This document shows positions 7,935-14,664 of a DNA stretch of 17,474 nucleotides, piece after piece. Position 1 is the stretch's first letter. The number at the start of each line of letters is the position of its first letter. Position numbers and translations under genes: made by a program. Below the pieces are notes generated by a model. That model was not told where the DNA came from, did not search any database, and saw only the letters and a program-made list of their open reading frames with translations. This DNA comes from Sphingobium sp. (GTDB taxonomy: Bacteria; Pseudomonadota; Alphaproteobacteria; Sphingomonadales; Sphingomonadaceae). Location of the stretch: positions 1 to 17,474 of the forward strand of contig QFQF01000029.1 of the NCBI GenBank assembly GCA_003248935.1, in the 5' to 3' direction.

Positions 7935-8471
7935 TCAGCGGAACTGAACGACGGTCTCGAACGCCGCTTCCGGCTCGACCCAGTCTGCGCCGGTGGGCAC
8001 GAAGCGGTTGTTGGCCATCAGCTGGTCGCCCATCTCGGCCGCGGTTGCCTTGATACGTTTCATCGCCAGCTTCCGCCCCCTGCCGATGTTCTTGGGCTTG
8101 CCATCGACCCTGACCAGCGCGCCGCGGCGATCGATGGCGAAAGACTCGTCCGCGCGGGTGCTGACGAGGATGATGGGCGCCGCGTCGCTGCTTGCGAAGG
8201 GCACGACCCGATCGACGATGTCGACCGTCAGCATCTCGCGATACGCGATGCAGAAGCTGGTCGGATCCTTGGCGCTGGTGCTGGACCAGCCCGTGTAGAT
8301 CAGGTCCTTGCACAGCATCTGCGCAACGCGGGCAAGTTCGGTTCCGATTTCAAAGTCCATCTCCCATCCCGACGACCAGCCGATGCAGTCGTTGGCGGGT
8401 TTGAATGCGGGCCAGCCCATCTCGCAGCGGATGGCGAGCATGAAGTTCTGGTGGGCCACGGTCATTTCCAT
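7935..8471 (-). CDS. Hypothetical protein, 178 aa, in the exonuclease/AAA+ operon
   Basis: I do not recognise the family. The start at 8471 is chosen for AGGAAA about 8 bases upstream; a second ATG two codons later is possible. The middle is a mixed alpha/beta sequence, with LTVDIVDRVVPFASSD and PIILVSTRADESFAIDRRG suggesting beta strands, followed by a basic segment GKPKNIGRGRKLAMKRIK (residues 125-141) that could bind nucleic acid. There is no signal peptide or membrane helix. It lies between the AAA+ gene (gap 87 bases) and the last exonuclease gene (gap 80 bases), all on one strand with good ribosome binding sites, so it is probably a functional partner of them. Confidence 0.7.
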   Translation of the reverse strand: MEMTVAHQNFMLAIRCEMGWPAFKPANDCIGWSSGWEMDFEIGTELARVAQMLCKDLIYTGWSSTSAKDPTSFCIAYREMLTVDIVDRVVPFASSDAAPIILVSTRADESFAIDRRGALVRVDGKPKNIGRGRKLAMKRIKATAAEMGDQLMANNRFVPTGADWVEPEAAFETVVQFR

Positions 8472-8493
8472 CTGATCATTTCCTTTCTGGTGA

Positions 8494-8560
8494 CGGCCTG
8501 CTGGCCGGAGCTTTTTCCCGTTTCCCAGGATGCTCATCCCGATCCCCGTCGAAGGGGATC
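8494..8560 (-). other. Intercistronic hairpins between the AAA+ gene and the 178-aa gene
   Basis: GATCCCC (8541-8547) and GGGGATC (8554-8560) form a perfect 7-bp stem overlapping the AAA+ stop. CGGCC (8494-8498) and GGCCG (8503-8507) form a tight 4-base-loop hairpin ahead of the ribosome binding site of the next gene. On the plus strand the second hairpin is followed shortly by TTTTT, but no plus-strand gene ends there. Confidence 0.5.
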
Positions 8561-9494
8561 AGTTGACCGCGCGGGGCGCGTGTCGCGTGGATACGGCGAC
8601 GACCGTCTCGATTGCGCGGCGCAGCCGTCGCACCGAGCGGGTGTGGCGGAACAGGCGAAGAAGCTGCGCTTCTGCCGCCGCCTCAAGCCTCGGCAGGGCC
8701 GCTGGCGAGAGGCCAACGTCGCGGGCGACGTCCCGCCACAGTGCTGCCAGCACCATCTCGGCGTGTTCCGGGCCGGGGCCCGCCACCTCGACGATCTGCA
8801 GCCGCGACAGCAGCGGTTCCGGCAGCCGGGCGATGTTGTTCGCGGTGAGGATCCAGTTGACCTGACCGAGGTCGATCTCTGCGGCGAGGCAGCCGTCGAA
8901 ATATCTGCGGGCGGTCGCTCGTTCCAGCATACCGAGCAGGGTTGCGACCGGGTCGCCGGACTGACCGATGCAGGCTTTCTCGACTTCATTGATGATAACG
9001 AAGGGATTCGCCTTGCCGGTGGCCTGGATCACGCAGGCCGGGAAGGTGGGTTGCGAATGCCTGAAGCCACGCGGATTGCCCGCCAACTCGGCATTGCTGT
9101 TGACCCCGGCGAACGACAGGACCGCGTTGCCGCAGCCTGACAGTTCGCCCAGCCTGCGGGCGAAATGCGTCTTGCCGCTCCCCGGTGGCCCGACCAGCAG
9201 CATCGGTCGGAGCGACAGCCACGGCTTGCCCGCCCATAGCGACATCGCCGCCTGATCGGCGATCAGGTCAATGGCGGTGCTCATCCACGGGGCTTCCGCC
9301 CGCAACCTTGCGGCGATCCGCGGTTCGCCGCCGGGGCGGTCCGGCACCAGCATGGCCGCGCCGGCCAGCGGCATCAGCGTCGTCAGCGGTTCGTAGAGCG
9401 CGCCGATCGACGCGATCCATTCGTTGTTCTCGTTGCCGTCCGACGGGATGGACCGGCAGGGGCGGACGAAGGGCTTGCCGTCGACGATCCGCAT
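8559..9494 (-). CDS. Stand-alone Lon-type AAA+ ATPase with Asn at the Walker B Asp
   Basis: A 311-residue AAA+ protein whose ATPase core resembles that of Lon (GPPGSGKT, then NPFVIINEVEK, then a DPVATLLGMLE segment) but without the serine-lysine peptidase domain. Walker A is at residues 102-109. Walker B reads FVIINE, with N169 where Asp is expected and E170 retained. Sensor 1 is TANN (217-220), the arginine finger is probably R231 in PLLSRL, and sensor 2 Arg is near 289-290. The start at 9494 overlaps the preceding stop by one base (TGATG), so the two are translationally coupled; upstream in-frame ATGs would read far into that gene. It may remodel or load a partner, perhaps the nucleases beside it. 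This role is inference. Confidence 0.85.
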   Translation of the reverse strand: MRIVDGKPFVRPCRSIPSDGNENNEWIASIGALYEPLTTLMPLAGAAMLVPDRPGGEPRIAARLRAEAPWMSTAIDLIADQAAMSLWAGKPWLSLRPMLLVGPPGSGKTHFARRLGELSGCGNAVLSFAGVNSNAELAGNPRGFRHSQPTFPACVIQATGKANPFVIINEVEKACIGQSGDPVATLLGMLERATARRYFDGCLAAEIDLGQVNWILTANNIARLPEPLLSRLQIVEVAGPGPEHAEMVLAALWRDVARDVGLSPAALPRLEAAAEAQLLRLFRHTRSVRRLRRAIETVVAVSTRHAPRAVN

Positions 9495-10108
9495 CACAGG
9501 CGCACCTCCGCGTCCGGCGTGGCCAGCCAGGCCTCGGTCTTCTCGATCAGGCTTTCGGCGTCCGCCTGGCCGGCGAGCCACAGCCGCCACGTTGCGATGG
9601 CACGCGCGGCGAGTTGCTTGCGGATCGCACCGTGGCAGCCCGTCCGGTGCGCCTCGGCCAGATCGGCTTTGACCATCGGCACGACCGGAATGCCATAACG
9701 GTGCGCAATGGCGTCGAACGACGTGGCGGCAGCACCGCCATGCACCTCGGAGACGTCGATCACCTCGCCCGTGAAGGCGAGGTCAAGCTCGCGCAGCATC
9801 CGCGCGCCAGCCATCAGATCGCGCGCGCTTTCAGCCGCCGCGATGAGCGAGGGCACGACGATGTCCTCGGCACGCCACAGCAGCAGGCGTTCCGGCGGGA
9901 CGTGAAGTGCTTCGGCGAGCCAGCAGATGGTCTCGGCGGGATCGTCGGTGATGGTGGTGGAGTGCGCCTGCAGGTCGAAGCCCAGGCTGCCGAAGCGGTA
10001 GCGGATGCTCAGCTTGGCGGCGCCGACCAGCAGCGTGCGTGCAGGGCGTTGCCCGAGGGCCGACTGGTGGATCCAGGCGGTGGCAAGAATGGCGGTATCG
10101 GTGGACAT
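9494..10108 (-). CDS. Degenerate exonuclease-like protein, 204 aa (probable inactive paralogue)
   Basis: No catalytic motif is visible, but the layout matches the PolB-like exonuclease encoded just upstream. LLLWRAEDIVVPSLIAA sits where that protein has the ExoII block, EVIDVSEVHGG where it has ADLADFYASYG, FDAIAHRYGIPV where it has LAALCDEIGIPV, and ARAIATWRLW where it has EDAVATLCLF. In this by-eye alignment the ExoI DxE is absent, the ExoIII Asp falls at Arg169, and the Tyr position is also changed. A non-catalytic binding or regulatory subunit is therefore likely. The start has AGGA at 5-base spacing. The stop overlaps the AAA+ start by one base, pointing to stoichiometric production of the two. 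Homology is inferred, not shown. Confidence 0.7.
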   Translation of the reverse strand: MSTDTAILATAWIHQSALGQRPARTLLVGAAKLSIRYRFGSLGFDLQAHSTTITDDPAETICWLAEALHVPPERLLLWRAEDIVVPSLIAAAESARDLMAGARMLRELDLAFTGEVIDVSEVHGGAAATSFDAIAHRYGIPVVPMVKADLAEAHRTGCHGAIRKQLAARAIATWRLWLAGQADAESLIEKTEAWLATPDAEVRL

Positions 10109-10127
10109 GGCTTCCTCGAAATGAAAG

Positions 10128-10158
10128 CGGCCCGGCCATCGCGAGGATGACCGGGCCG
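10128..10158 (-). other. Strong intercistronic hairpin between the first two operon genes
   Basis: CGGCCCGG (10128-10135) pairs perfectly with CCGGGCCG (10151-10158). The pairing continues inward as CATC/GATG after one mismatch, leaving a 5-base loop. It occupies most of the 75-base gap between the exonuclease stop and the next start, upstream of its ribosome binding site. No T run is present. Confidence 0.55.
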
Positions 10159-10183
10159 TATTGGCTGGTGATGGTGGTGACGA

Positions 10184-10996
10184 TCAGGAGGCGAAGGCGC
10201 GTTCGTCCTCCTGTCGCTTGAGCCGCGCGGTCACGCGCTGGAGGGCGGCGGCGATGTCGGCCTTCATCGCCCGTGGCCGGCACCATCGCATCAGCGCGCA
10301 GTCCACGAAGGCGTGCAGGTGATGCAGGTCTGGCGTCGCCTCGATGTGCCGGGCGAGCGCGGCCATCGGCTGCGTCACCAAGGCTTCATCACCCGAGCGA
10401 GCGGCGGTCCACGCCCAGAACAGACATAGCGTGGCGACCGCATCCTCCATGACATAATCGCGGATGCGATCGGTCTCGCCGGCTTCCCACAGGGCGGCGA
10501 CATCGCCGCCTGATGTGGACGTTTTCACCGGGATGCCGATCTCGTCGCAGAGGGCGGCAAGGCTCACCTTCCGCCCATAGCTGGCATAGAAATCCGCAAG
10601 ATCGGCATGCTCAGGCCCGAACCTGTTGGCGGCGGCATGGTCGGCGAGCGCCTTCAATGACCAGAGGCGGGCCTTCTGCGCAGAGAGCCGGAGGACCAAG
10701 GCATCAAACCCGCGCGAGTTGTAGCCGGTCACGACGCTGGCTGCTGCCATGCGGCGGTCGGCCTCCCGTAGCAGATCGGCTTCCTCGACGCCGTCGGCAA
10801 CAACCATGGCGGCGATGTCGAAGGCCCACCCGTGGGGGCTCTGCCACGCAGTGGCGAAACCGATCGCGACCGGCCGGTGTGTCGGCCATGGCGGGAACGA
10901 GCCGTCCGGCAACTGGGGAGCGATGGTCTCGATGTCGTAACTCAAGATCAAGCCGGGAGCGCGCACGCTGCCTGGCCCGCGCGTCGGATCGCGCAT
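10184..10996 (-). CDS. Predicted DEDDy 3'-5' exonuclease, PolB-like
   Basis: A 270-residue protein matching the family of predicted 3'-5' exonucleases related to the PolB proofreading domain. All DEDDy elements are visible: ExoI SYDIET with D21 and E23, ExoII TGYNSRGFD with N93 and D98, an HxDL-type block HADLADF at 130-136, and ExoIII YVMED with Y181 and D185. It should therefore be catalytically competent on DNA ends. The start has GAGG at 6-base spacing. It is the first gene of the minus-strand operon. The C-terminal 60 residues (HLHAFVDCALMRWCR to the basic end) are not typical of the minimal domain and may be an interaction tail. Confidence 0.88.
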   Translation of the reverse strand: MRDPTRGPGSVRAPGLILSYDIETIAPQLPDGSFPPWPTHRPVAIGFATAWQSPHGWAFDIAAMVVADGVEEADLLREADRRMAAASVVTGYNSRGFDALVLRLSAQKARLWSLKALADHAAANRFGPEHADLADFYASYGRKVSLAALCDEIGIPVKTSTSGGDVAALWEAGETDRIRDYVMEDAVATLCLFWAWTAARSGDEALVTQPMAALARHIEATPDLHHLHAFVDCALMRWCRPRAMKADIAAALQRVTARLKRQEDERAFAS

Positions 10997-11262
10997 GGTC
11001 TACCTCACTATGATGGAAGCGGGTCGCTGCCCGCGGGGGCGATCAGAGCGCCGGGAGGCACGGCGCGAAACACGCCTTTTCCCCTCGATCACCCTGATCG
11101 TGACGCCGGTCGCCAACCGGCTTTTCCATCGGCTCTACAAGCGAATGGCTTCTGGGCGGCATGTATGGCGCCCGCGTTGGCGAGTTCGGCACCATCCGCA
11201 ATGTAATTGAATTCCTGCGAGCCAACGACTTTATAATCGTTTTCGCAGGCAGCTAATCAATC
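10997..11262. other. Intergenic region between fic and the exonuclease operon
   Basis: I see no convincing gene in these 266 bases. It should hold the promoter and leader of the minus-strand operon. It contains a perfect hairpin, GCCGGT (11105-11110) with ACCGGC (11116-11121), which is followed by TTTT on the plus strand although no plus-strand gene precedes it. Near the fic stop is a longer inverted repeat, CCTGCGA (11214-11220) with TCGCAGG (11243-11249), with inner arms AACGA/TCGTT around an AT-rich loop. The second structure is well placed to end fic transcription but lacks a T run. Confidence 0.5.
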
Positions 11263-12774
11263 TCACATATCAGGCGCGTCAGCCATGGCGCGCTGCGTGG
11301 CCTGCTCCATTGCCGCGATCTCGGTATCGGTCAGTTCATCAAACTGTCCGCGCTTGCTGTTCGACAGCCGCCCGCCATTCTGCAGCATCAGCCGGATCAG
11401 CAACGCCGCGCGGCGATCAGGCATATCGACCACCGCCCGCACGCCTTCCATCGCGCGGTCGAACACCGCCAGGAATCCGAGCTCTTCGCGCAGGTCCGTG
11501 CGGACGGTATCGACCACGCGGTCATAGAGATATTCCACGAACGGCGTGGCGTCGAAAAAGCGATAGAGTGGCGCGGTGTCGTTGCGAACCGCGATCTCTC
11601 GCTCGCTGGTCCAAGCCCAGTCGATCGCGCTGAACAGCGGGCGGGAGAAGTTTTCCAGCACCGCGTCGTAGCTGCGCTGGTCACGGACGATCGCCGCTGA
11701 AACGGGAAAGATCATCGTGTCCGGGCTGAAGCCGGTGCGGCTCAGCACATGATGGACAATGAAGCGGTGGATGCGGCCGTTACCGTCTTCAAACGGGTGG
11801 ATGAAAACGAAAGCGAACGCAGCGACCGCCGCTGCGACGACGGGCTCGATCCCATCAGTAAGCATCCGGGCGGTCAGCGCCATCCAACCGGCCATCAGCG
11901 AGGGGACGTCCTCAGGCCGCGGGCATATGAAATGCACCTCCTCGCGGAAATCGACGGTCGTCTCTCCGACGAAGTTCTGAAAGGTGCGCCAGTCGGTGGC
12001 GGCATAGCGGCGATCGACGATCGCATTTTGCAACCTCACGATCGCGTCCTTGTCGCCGGTATCGAAGCCAGAGGCTGAGCGTAGCGCGGCGACGAAACGT
12101 TCAGTTCGATCCGGGCTGGGCGATTCCCCTTCGATCGCGAAAGACGAGCGCGTTTCCTTGGTGAACAGATACCGCACCGCTCGGGCGAGCACGGCGGGAT
12201 CGTATTGCTCGATGATCGCGCGCGCCTCGGCATCGATATGCACACCGATCTGCCCTTCCAGCTTCGCTGTCCGGCGGACGGTCGGACACAGGCCCGGCGT
12301 GCCGAGCATGTTGTCGATGACCCGGTGCCGGGGCGAGTTCCGTCGCGCGCCAGTGACATGCTTCTGCGGATCGAGCGCCTCGACATAGTTGCCGGCGACC
12401 GCATCCAGAACGTCAAGCCGCTTGCCCGTAAGATATTCGTATAGGAACCACGCGCGACGGGCGTAACCGCCGCTCGGCTCGGCACGCACCCATGCCGCGA
12501 TAATTTCGGCGTCTATGTCCGCGAAGGCTGCGGACAATACGCCCAGATCCAGGGGTTCATAGCGCAGGGCAAAACGGAGGTTGGCGACGATGTCGTCACC
12601 GGTTGCGTAGGATCGAGGATAAAGTTCGACAGTGCGTCCGGCGATCACTTCGGTGCGTCGTGCGCCAGCGACGAGGTAGCTCTCGGTATGAGGAGGCGGA
12701 CCTTGCAGTGCCAACGCCGCGCGCAGCCACATATGGCCCAGCATGGTCCGATCATCATTCACGCTCTCAATCAT
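11263..12774 (-). CDS. Fic family protein, class II (self-inhibited) AMP transferase
   Basis: A 503-residue Fic-domain protein expected to transfer AMP or a related nucleotide moiety to target protein hydroxyls. The complete motif HPFEDGNGRIHR is at residues 326-337 with catalytic H326. An inhibitory helix motif SFAIEG (S211 to E215) lies before the Fic core, making this a class II enzyme with built-in restraint rather than one needing a separate antitoxin. The first ~200 residues form a long N-terminal extension and the last ~50 may form a helical or winged-helix tail. The start at 12774 has no clear Shine-Dalgarno; an ATG at codon 11 is an alternative. No antitoxin gene adjoins it. It is divergent in composition from none of its neighbours and probably rides as island cargo. 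Confidence 0.9.
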   Translation of the reverse strand: MIESVNDDRTMLGHMWLRAALALQGPPPHTESYLVAGARRTEVIAGRTVELYPRSYATGDDIVANLRFALRYEPLDLGVLSAAFADIDAEIIAAWVRAEPSGGYARRAWFLYEYLTGKRLDVLDAVAGNYVEALDPQKHVTGARRNSPRHRVIDNMLGTPGLCPTVRRTAKLEGQIGVHIDAEARAIIEQYDPAVLARAVRYLFTKETRSSFAIEGESPSPDRTERFVAALRSASGFDTGDKDAIVRLQNAIVDRRYAATDWRTFQNFVGETTVDFREEVHFICPRPEDVPSLMAGWMALTARMLTDGIEPVVAAAVAAFAFVFIHPFEDGNGRIHRFIVHHVLSRTGFSPDTMIFPVSAAIVRDQRSYDAVLENFSRPLFSAIDWAWTSEREIAVRNDTAPLYRFFDATPFVEYLYDRVVDTVRTDLREELGFLAVFDRAMEGVRAVVDMPDRRAALLIRLMLQNGGRLSNSKRGQFDELTDTEIAAMEQATQRAMADAPDM

Positions 12775-12806
12775 GCAAAAACGCTTAGCGCGATGCGAGA
12801 ATGATT

Positions 12807-12824
12807 ACCAATGCGATCATTGGT
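12807..12824. promoter_or_regulatory. Palindromic operator-like site upstream of fic
   Basis: ACCAATG (12807-12813) and CATTGGT (12818-12824) form a perfect 7-bp dyad with a CGAT spacer, centred about 41 bases upstream of the fic start. The surroundings are AT-rich compared with the window, as in a promoter. A dimeric regulator site is the simplest reading. No regulator gene is adjacent except the excisionase-like protein. Confidence 0.45.
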
Positions 12825-12839
12825 TTAATATCGATTATT

Positions 12840-12870
12840 GGGGCAGGCTGCCAGTTCAGCAGTCTGCCCC
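12840..12870 (-). terminator. Hairpin downstream of the integrase, possible terminator
   Basis: GGGGCAGGCTGC (12840-12851) pairs with GCAGTCTGCCCC (12859-12870) across 12 positions with one non-Watson-Crick pair and a 7-base loop. It begins 8 bases after the integrase stop on the minus strand. The following bases are AT-rich (AATAATCGATATTAAA) rather than a T run, so termination may be incomplete. Confidence 0.55.
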
Positions 12871-12878
12871 AGTTCACG

Positions 12879-13916
12879 TCAGTCCAGCTTGTTGATCGCC
12901 TCGCGCATGTGTTCGACGCCGACGCCAGCGTAGCGCTGGACCATGCGGAGCGATTTCCAGCCGCCCATCTTCATGATGGTGATGAGGTCGATGCCCGCCA
13001 TTACGCAGTGCGATGCCCAGTGGTGGCGCCAGTCGTGGATCGTGAAGTCATCGATCCCGGCGCGCTTGCATGCCGTATCGTGGGCGCTTCTGAGCGGGTT
13101 GCCGCCGGGGATCGCTGCCAGGCGGGTGTCCTGATACGGCTGGTCGAAGCGATTGAGGAAGACATGGCCGCTCTTCGGTCGACCGCGTTCTTCCCAGATC
13201 GGTAGCAGAACCTCCTTCACCCGGGGGTGCATCGGCACGCTGCTGACCGTCTCGGTCTTCTCGTGATAGAAGCGGATCGCTTCCCGCTTCATATCGACGC
13301 CGTTCGTCCCCCACTGGATCTGGAGCGCGTCCTGATTGCGCGGCCCATGGAACGCGAGCATCGTCGCGATCGGCTGCACGTGGGGGACATAGGAAGCGAT
13401 GAGGAGATCGCGTTCCTCCTTTTCGAGCCAACGAACCCGCTCATTGTTGAATCGGATCGGCTCTATCTTGACGGGTTCGAGATCATGCTCCTTCCGATAG
13501 ACGTTGAGGGCAGCCTGGAGGACGGCGCGATAGCGATCCTTACCCGCGGGCTCATGCTGAGCCAGATAGCCCGAGAGGAACGTCTTCCAGGCCGGCTTCA
13601 GATCGTTCAGGCTGAACTCGCCGATATGCTCGTTCAAGATCGAGATGCGCAGGACGTCGCTCGCGTGAGGTGGCGGAGCTTTCGACAAATAGCTGTCGAA
13701 TGCATCGGCCAAGACGCCCTGTGCGACGCGGGCCGCTGGGCCAAACATGAGCTGATGGCGTAGCTTCATTTCATATTCGGCCATCAGGTGCGACGCAGCA
13801 TCTGCGTCACTCGTTCCTGAACTGAACTCTTTGACGTCGATCCTTTTGTCGCCGAGCGCGACTGAGCCTCGGATATAGTAAATGCCGTTCTTCCCACGGC
13901 TGCGGATGGAGAGCAT
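12879..13916 (-). CDS. Tyrosine recombinase / phage-type integrase
   Basis: A 345-residue site-specific recombinase that would catalyse integration and excision of the island. Catalytic residues in order: R193 (GPRNQD), K220 (HEKTETVSSVP), H294 and R297 (IHDWRHHWAS), W320 in the usual second-His position (MGGWKS), and nucleophile Y329 (VQRYAG). Residues 1-55 look like an arm-binding domain and 65-150 like the SAM-like core-binding domain. I chose the start at 13916 for a GGAAAA at about 7-base spacing. The beginning overlaps the end of the excisionase-like gene by 133 bases. It sits about 0.75 kb from a tRNA-Val gene whose 3' end points towards it, the usual layout for a tRNA-targeting island. 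Confidence 0.93.
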   Translation of the reverse strand: MLSIRSRGKNGIYYIRGSVALGDKRIDVKEFSSGTSDADAASHLMAEYEMKLRHQLMFGPAARVAQGVLADAFDSYLSKAPPPHASDVLRISILNEHIGEFSLNDLKPAWKTFLSGYLAQHEPAGKDRYRAVLQAALNVYRKEHDLEPVKIEPIRFNNERVRWLEKEERDLLIASYVPHVQPIATMLAFHGPRNQDALQIQWGTNGVDMKREAIRFYHEKTETVSSVPMHPRVKEVLLPIWEERGRPKSGHVFLNRFDQPYQDTRLAAIPGGNPLRSAHDTACKRAGIDDFTIHDWRHHWASHCVMAGIDLITIMKMGGWKSLRMVQRYAGVGVEHMREAINKLD

Positions 13917-14305
13917 GTGATCTTTTCCAGGAGCAGTCGGTATTGCTCTTCCGTCGCGCGCATCTGACCGCACACGTGCATGAAGGGCACACCGTGTTTC
14001 TTGAAGGTGCGCCGCATCCATTTCGTCGGTTCCGCACTTGAGATGCTCAACCGATCGAGAATGTCCTGCGGCGTAAGGAGCGTTTCGGCCGAGCCGATGC
14101 CGCCCTTCCCTGGAGGTGAACGTGCTCCGTCTGCCCCATCCTGCCGAACGGCATGGGGCACGGCTGATCGACGCGGGGGCGCCGCGCGATCCGTCGAAGG
14201 CGCGACAAGCGCCTCGCCAGCTTCTAGTGCCTTGGCCTGCGGCCATTGTGGCACATCTGCATCGGCGGGGCTGGCGCCTGCCGTTACAGGGTTTTTAGTC
14301 GACAT
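13784..14305 (-). CDS. Helix-turn-helix excisionase/AlpA-like DNA-binding protein
   Basis: A 173-residue protein. The middle (about residues 76-130, LLTPQDILDRLSIS to LLLEKITCS) has the pattern of a MerR/excisionase-type winged helix-turn-helix. The first ~70 residues are low-complexity, rich in Ala, Pro and Gly, and the last ~40 are Ser/Thr-rich and overlap the integrase start. The start at 14305 is the first ATG after the tRNA and repeat region and has no strong ribosome binding site, so it could be later. Location immediately upstream of the integrase suggests a recombination directionality factor or integrase regulator that may bind the hexamer array at 14531-14593. Confidence 0.65.
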   Translation of the reverse strand: MSTKNPVTAGASPADADVPQWPQAKALEAGEALVAPSTDRAAPPRRSAVPHAVRQDGADGARSPPGKGGIGSAETLLTPQDILDRLSISSAEPTKWMRRTFKKHGVPFMHVCGQMRATEEQYRLLLEKITCSPSAAVGRTAFTISEAQSRSATKGSTSKSSVQERVTQMLRRT

Positions 14306-14530
14306 GTGGAAGGTCCACTCGTCGGCGCGCACGGGTCCCCGGCCTAGCACCCGACGATGGCCGGAGACCCGCACACGCCGGGCTTCCTCATGATCGTCGA
14401 GCCGGCCTCCCCGTTCGCGGACGAGCGGGGCGCCTGACCCTGTTATATCGGCGACCGCGATTTTCGCCAAGCGACCCGGATCGATATCGGCGGCGCAGTG
14501 GCGATCAGCCCAAGATTCGGCCCCCTCGGC

Positions 14531-14593
14531 GTGCCCAATATTTGCCCAAACGGCAGCCGATTTGCCCAAAATTTCTGGGCAAATGCTGGGCAC
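14531..14593. repeat. Array of five TGCCCA hexamers, probable arm-type recombinase or excisionase sites
   Basis: Forward TGCCCA copies lie at 14532-14537, 14543-14548 and 14563-14568, and inverted TGGGCA copies at 14576-14581 and 14587-14592. Two forward copies are extended as TTTGCCCAAA. The outer pairs are each 11 bases apart and symmetric about 14562. The array lies between the excisionase-like gene and tRNA-Val, where arm sites of tRNA-targeting integrases normally are. The rest of the 14306-14624 stretch holds no gene that I can support. Confidence 0.6.
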
Positions 14594-14624
14594 GGAGCCC
14601 GAACCAGCGAGGTCTTGAGGGTAT

Positions 14625-14663
14625 AAAAAACCCCGCCAACTCGTTGAGTTGACGGGGTTTTTT
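14625..14663 (-). terminator. Terminator of tRNA-Val, A/T-flanked hairpin
   Basis: CCCCGCCAACTC (14631-14642) pairs with GAGTTGACGGGG (14646-14657) around a GTT loop, with AAAAAA before and TTTTTT after, so T runs exist on both strands. The single non-paired position is G.U in minus-strand RNA but C/A in plus-strand RNA, which favours the minus direction, directly after the tRNA. Confidence 0.8.
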
Positions 14664-14664
14664 A

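Noticed and set aside
6964..7947. 327-codon open frame on the plus strand
   Set aside because: It is antisense to the exonuclease with DIE, HLDF and GD motifs, and has low-complexity His/Arg/Ala composition typical of shadow frames.
8494..8516. Plus-strand intrinsic terminator near 8500
   Set aside because: There is a tight GC hairpin followed by TTTTT, but no plus-strand gene; it fits better as an intercistronic hairpin in the minus-strand operon.
9185..10150. 321-codon open frame on the plus strand
   Set aside because: It is antisense to the AAA+ and the 204-aa genes, which have ribosome binding sites and coupled start and stop codons.
11105..11125. Plus-strand terminator (GCCGGT/ACCGGC hairpin followed by TTTT)
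   Set aside because: No plus-strand gene lies upstream, the T run is short, and the dyad more likely belongs to the leader of the minus-strand operon.
13980..14393. 137-codon plus-strand frame opposite the excisionase-like gene
   Set aside because: Low-complexity Ser/Ala/Arg translation, antisense to a better-supported gene and without a ribosome binding site.
14531..14593. CRISPR array or replication iterons
   Set aside because: The repeated unit is only 6-10 bases with mixed orientation and no spacers of constant length; there is no cas or rep gene nearby.
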